Source of the DNA: JAPWJZ01 sp964575605
GTDB taxonomy: Bacteria; Pseudomonadota; Alphaproteobacteria; Micavibrionales; UBA2020
Direction of reading: 5' to 3'
DNA length: 64,000 nucleotides
Assembly: GCA_964575605.1 (NCBI GenBank)
Contig: CAZNRN010000002.1
Coordinates: forward strand, 62,001-126,000
Shown here: positions 60,822-64,000 of the stretch, piece by piece
Numbering within the stretch: the stretch's first letter is position 1
Layout: every line of letters starts with the position of its first letter
Program-made: the position numbers and the translations under genes
Notes under the pieces: model-generated
Database searches by the model: none
What the model saw: only the letters and a program-made list of their open reading frames with translations
Told to the model about the DNA's origin: nothing

Positions 60822-61456
60822 GCCGCCCCCAGTTCCAGGCGCGACAAACGCCCGCCTTTTGGCGGTTCAATTGCGTGATGGCTGGCAACCACGGCCATGC
60901 CGCCCGCCGCCACATGCGCGGCCAGGGCGTCGCGCAGCAATTGCGCCGCACCCGCATCGAGCCCGTTGAAGGGTTCATCTAGCAACCACAATTGCGCGGG
61001 CTTCAGCACCACGCGCGCGAGGCTGACGCGGCGTTTCTGCCCCGCCGACAGGCGGCGCACAGGCAGATGTTTCAACGCGGCGATTCCCATTTTTTCGATG
61101 GCAGATTCGACCGCGCCTGCGGGCGCCTGCCAGAGCGCCGCCCAGAAAGACAGGTTCTCGAAAACAGTTTCCAGAACTTTCAGGCTGCGGTCATCGGGCG
61201 GTAAAAAGGCAAAACGGGCGGCATGCGTCTCGCGGCCATTTTCCAAAAAATCTTTCCCATCCCATAATATCGAGCCTTCGCAGCCAAGCGCCCCCGCCAG
61301 TACCCGCAACAGGCTGGTTTTGCCCGCCCCGTTGGGGCCGGACAGATGGATTACGTCGCCCGCATCCGCCGCCGCGTTCAGGTTTTGGAAAAGTACCCGC
61401 CCGCCGCGCGTGCAGGTGATGTTTTTAAGCTCAAAAAGCCGGTTTGAAGCGCCCAC
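60818..61456 (-). CDS. ccmA: Heme exporter ATP-binding protein CcmA
   Basis: 212 residues from GTG 61456. Walker A GPNGAGKTS, signature LSAGQKRRVSLAR, Walker B LWLLDEPF and the switch His in VVASHHAI. CcmA drives release of heme-loaded CcmE with CcmB. It is the first gene of the operon and is divergent from acnA, the arrangement seen in many Alphaproteobacteria. Confidence 0.94.
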   Translation of the reverse strand: MGASNRLFELKNITCTRGGRVLFQNLNAAADAGDVIHLSGPNGAGKTSLLRVLAGALGCEGSILWDGKDFLENGRETHAARFAFLPPDDRSLKVLETVFENLSFWAALWQAPAGAVESAIEKMGIAALKHLPVRRLSAGQKRRVSLARVVLKPAQLWLLDEPFNGLDAGAAQLLRDALAAHVAAGGMAVVASHHAIEPPKGGRLSRLELGAA

Positions 61457-61547
61457 TGTTTCGCCTATGATGTGTCCACGCGACTATAGACCATAACGGG
61501 CGGCCGCAAAAGCAAATAACCGCCTGATAACAAGGAGTTCAATACCC

Positions 61548-64000
<2,453 letters not shown>

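Overview
The window looks like an alphaproteobacterial chromosome of moderately high GC interrupted by a lower-GC defence-type island. The backbone signals are the complete ccmABCDEFGHI cytochrome c maturation operon divergent from acnA, the split pntAA-pntAB-pntB transhydrogenase, a COQ9-family ubiquinone protein, a TrcR/DUF1013 regulator and a DUF465 protein. I cannot fix the order or genus.

Layout. 1-8.3 kb (backbone): the 3' end of a Na/Pi cotransporter with a PhoU domain, a lipoprotein with a duplicated domain, an alpha/beta hydrolase, a DUF465 protein, TrcR, a glycine-zipper protein, a glycogen-debranching-type glucosidase and a DMT exporter. About 8.5-31.3 kb (island): it starts with a Hachiman-like nuclease/helicase pair. 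It continues with a ParB-methyltransferase fusion plus DUF5681, a PD-(D/E)XK protein, a first DUF2924-serine recombinase module coupled to a nuclease-like protein, and a small cluster with an XRE-ImmA/IrrE protein and a second HExxH protein. An EcoRII-type restriction system follows (endonuclease, Vsr, cytosine methyltransferase), divergent from a GHKL-ATPase operon of otherwise unassigned genes. A second DUF2924-serine recombinase module ends the island close to a tRNA-Ala(GGC) gene. An 11-bp sequence repeated at 8500 and 31261 fits the short attachment cores used by serine integrases.

31.4-64 kb (backbone): tRNA-Ala, a sigma-54 activator-like ATPase with an altered GAFTGA loop, two Bax-inhibitor-1 proteins, an ABC exporter with divergent arylesterase, ThpR, two tandem alpha/beta hydrolases, the transhydrogenase, a UbiB-family kinase, two tandem M3 oligopeptidases, a PAS-GGDEF diguanylate cyclase, COQ9, three tandem exported HExxH paralogues, the ccm operon and acnA (cut by the window end).

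The best candidate for an undescribed system is the GHKL-ATPase operon (25.0-29.05 kb) paired with the EcoRII/Dcm/Vsr genes. Second choices are the XRE-ImmA/IrrE plus metallopeptidase cluster (18.9-21.7 kb) and the triplicated exported HExxH family (53.3-55.3 kb). All family calls come from reading motifs; no database search was run.
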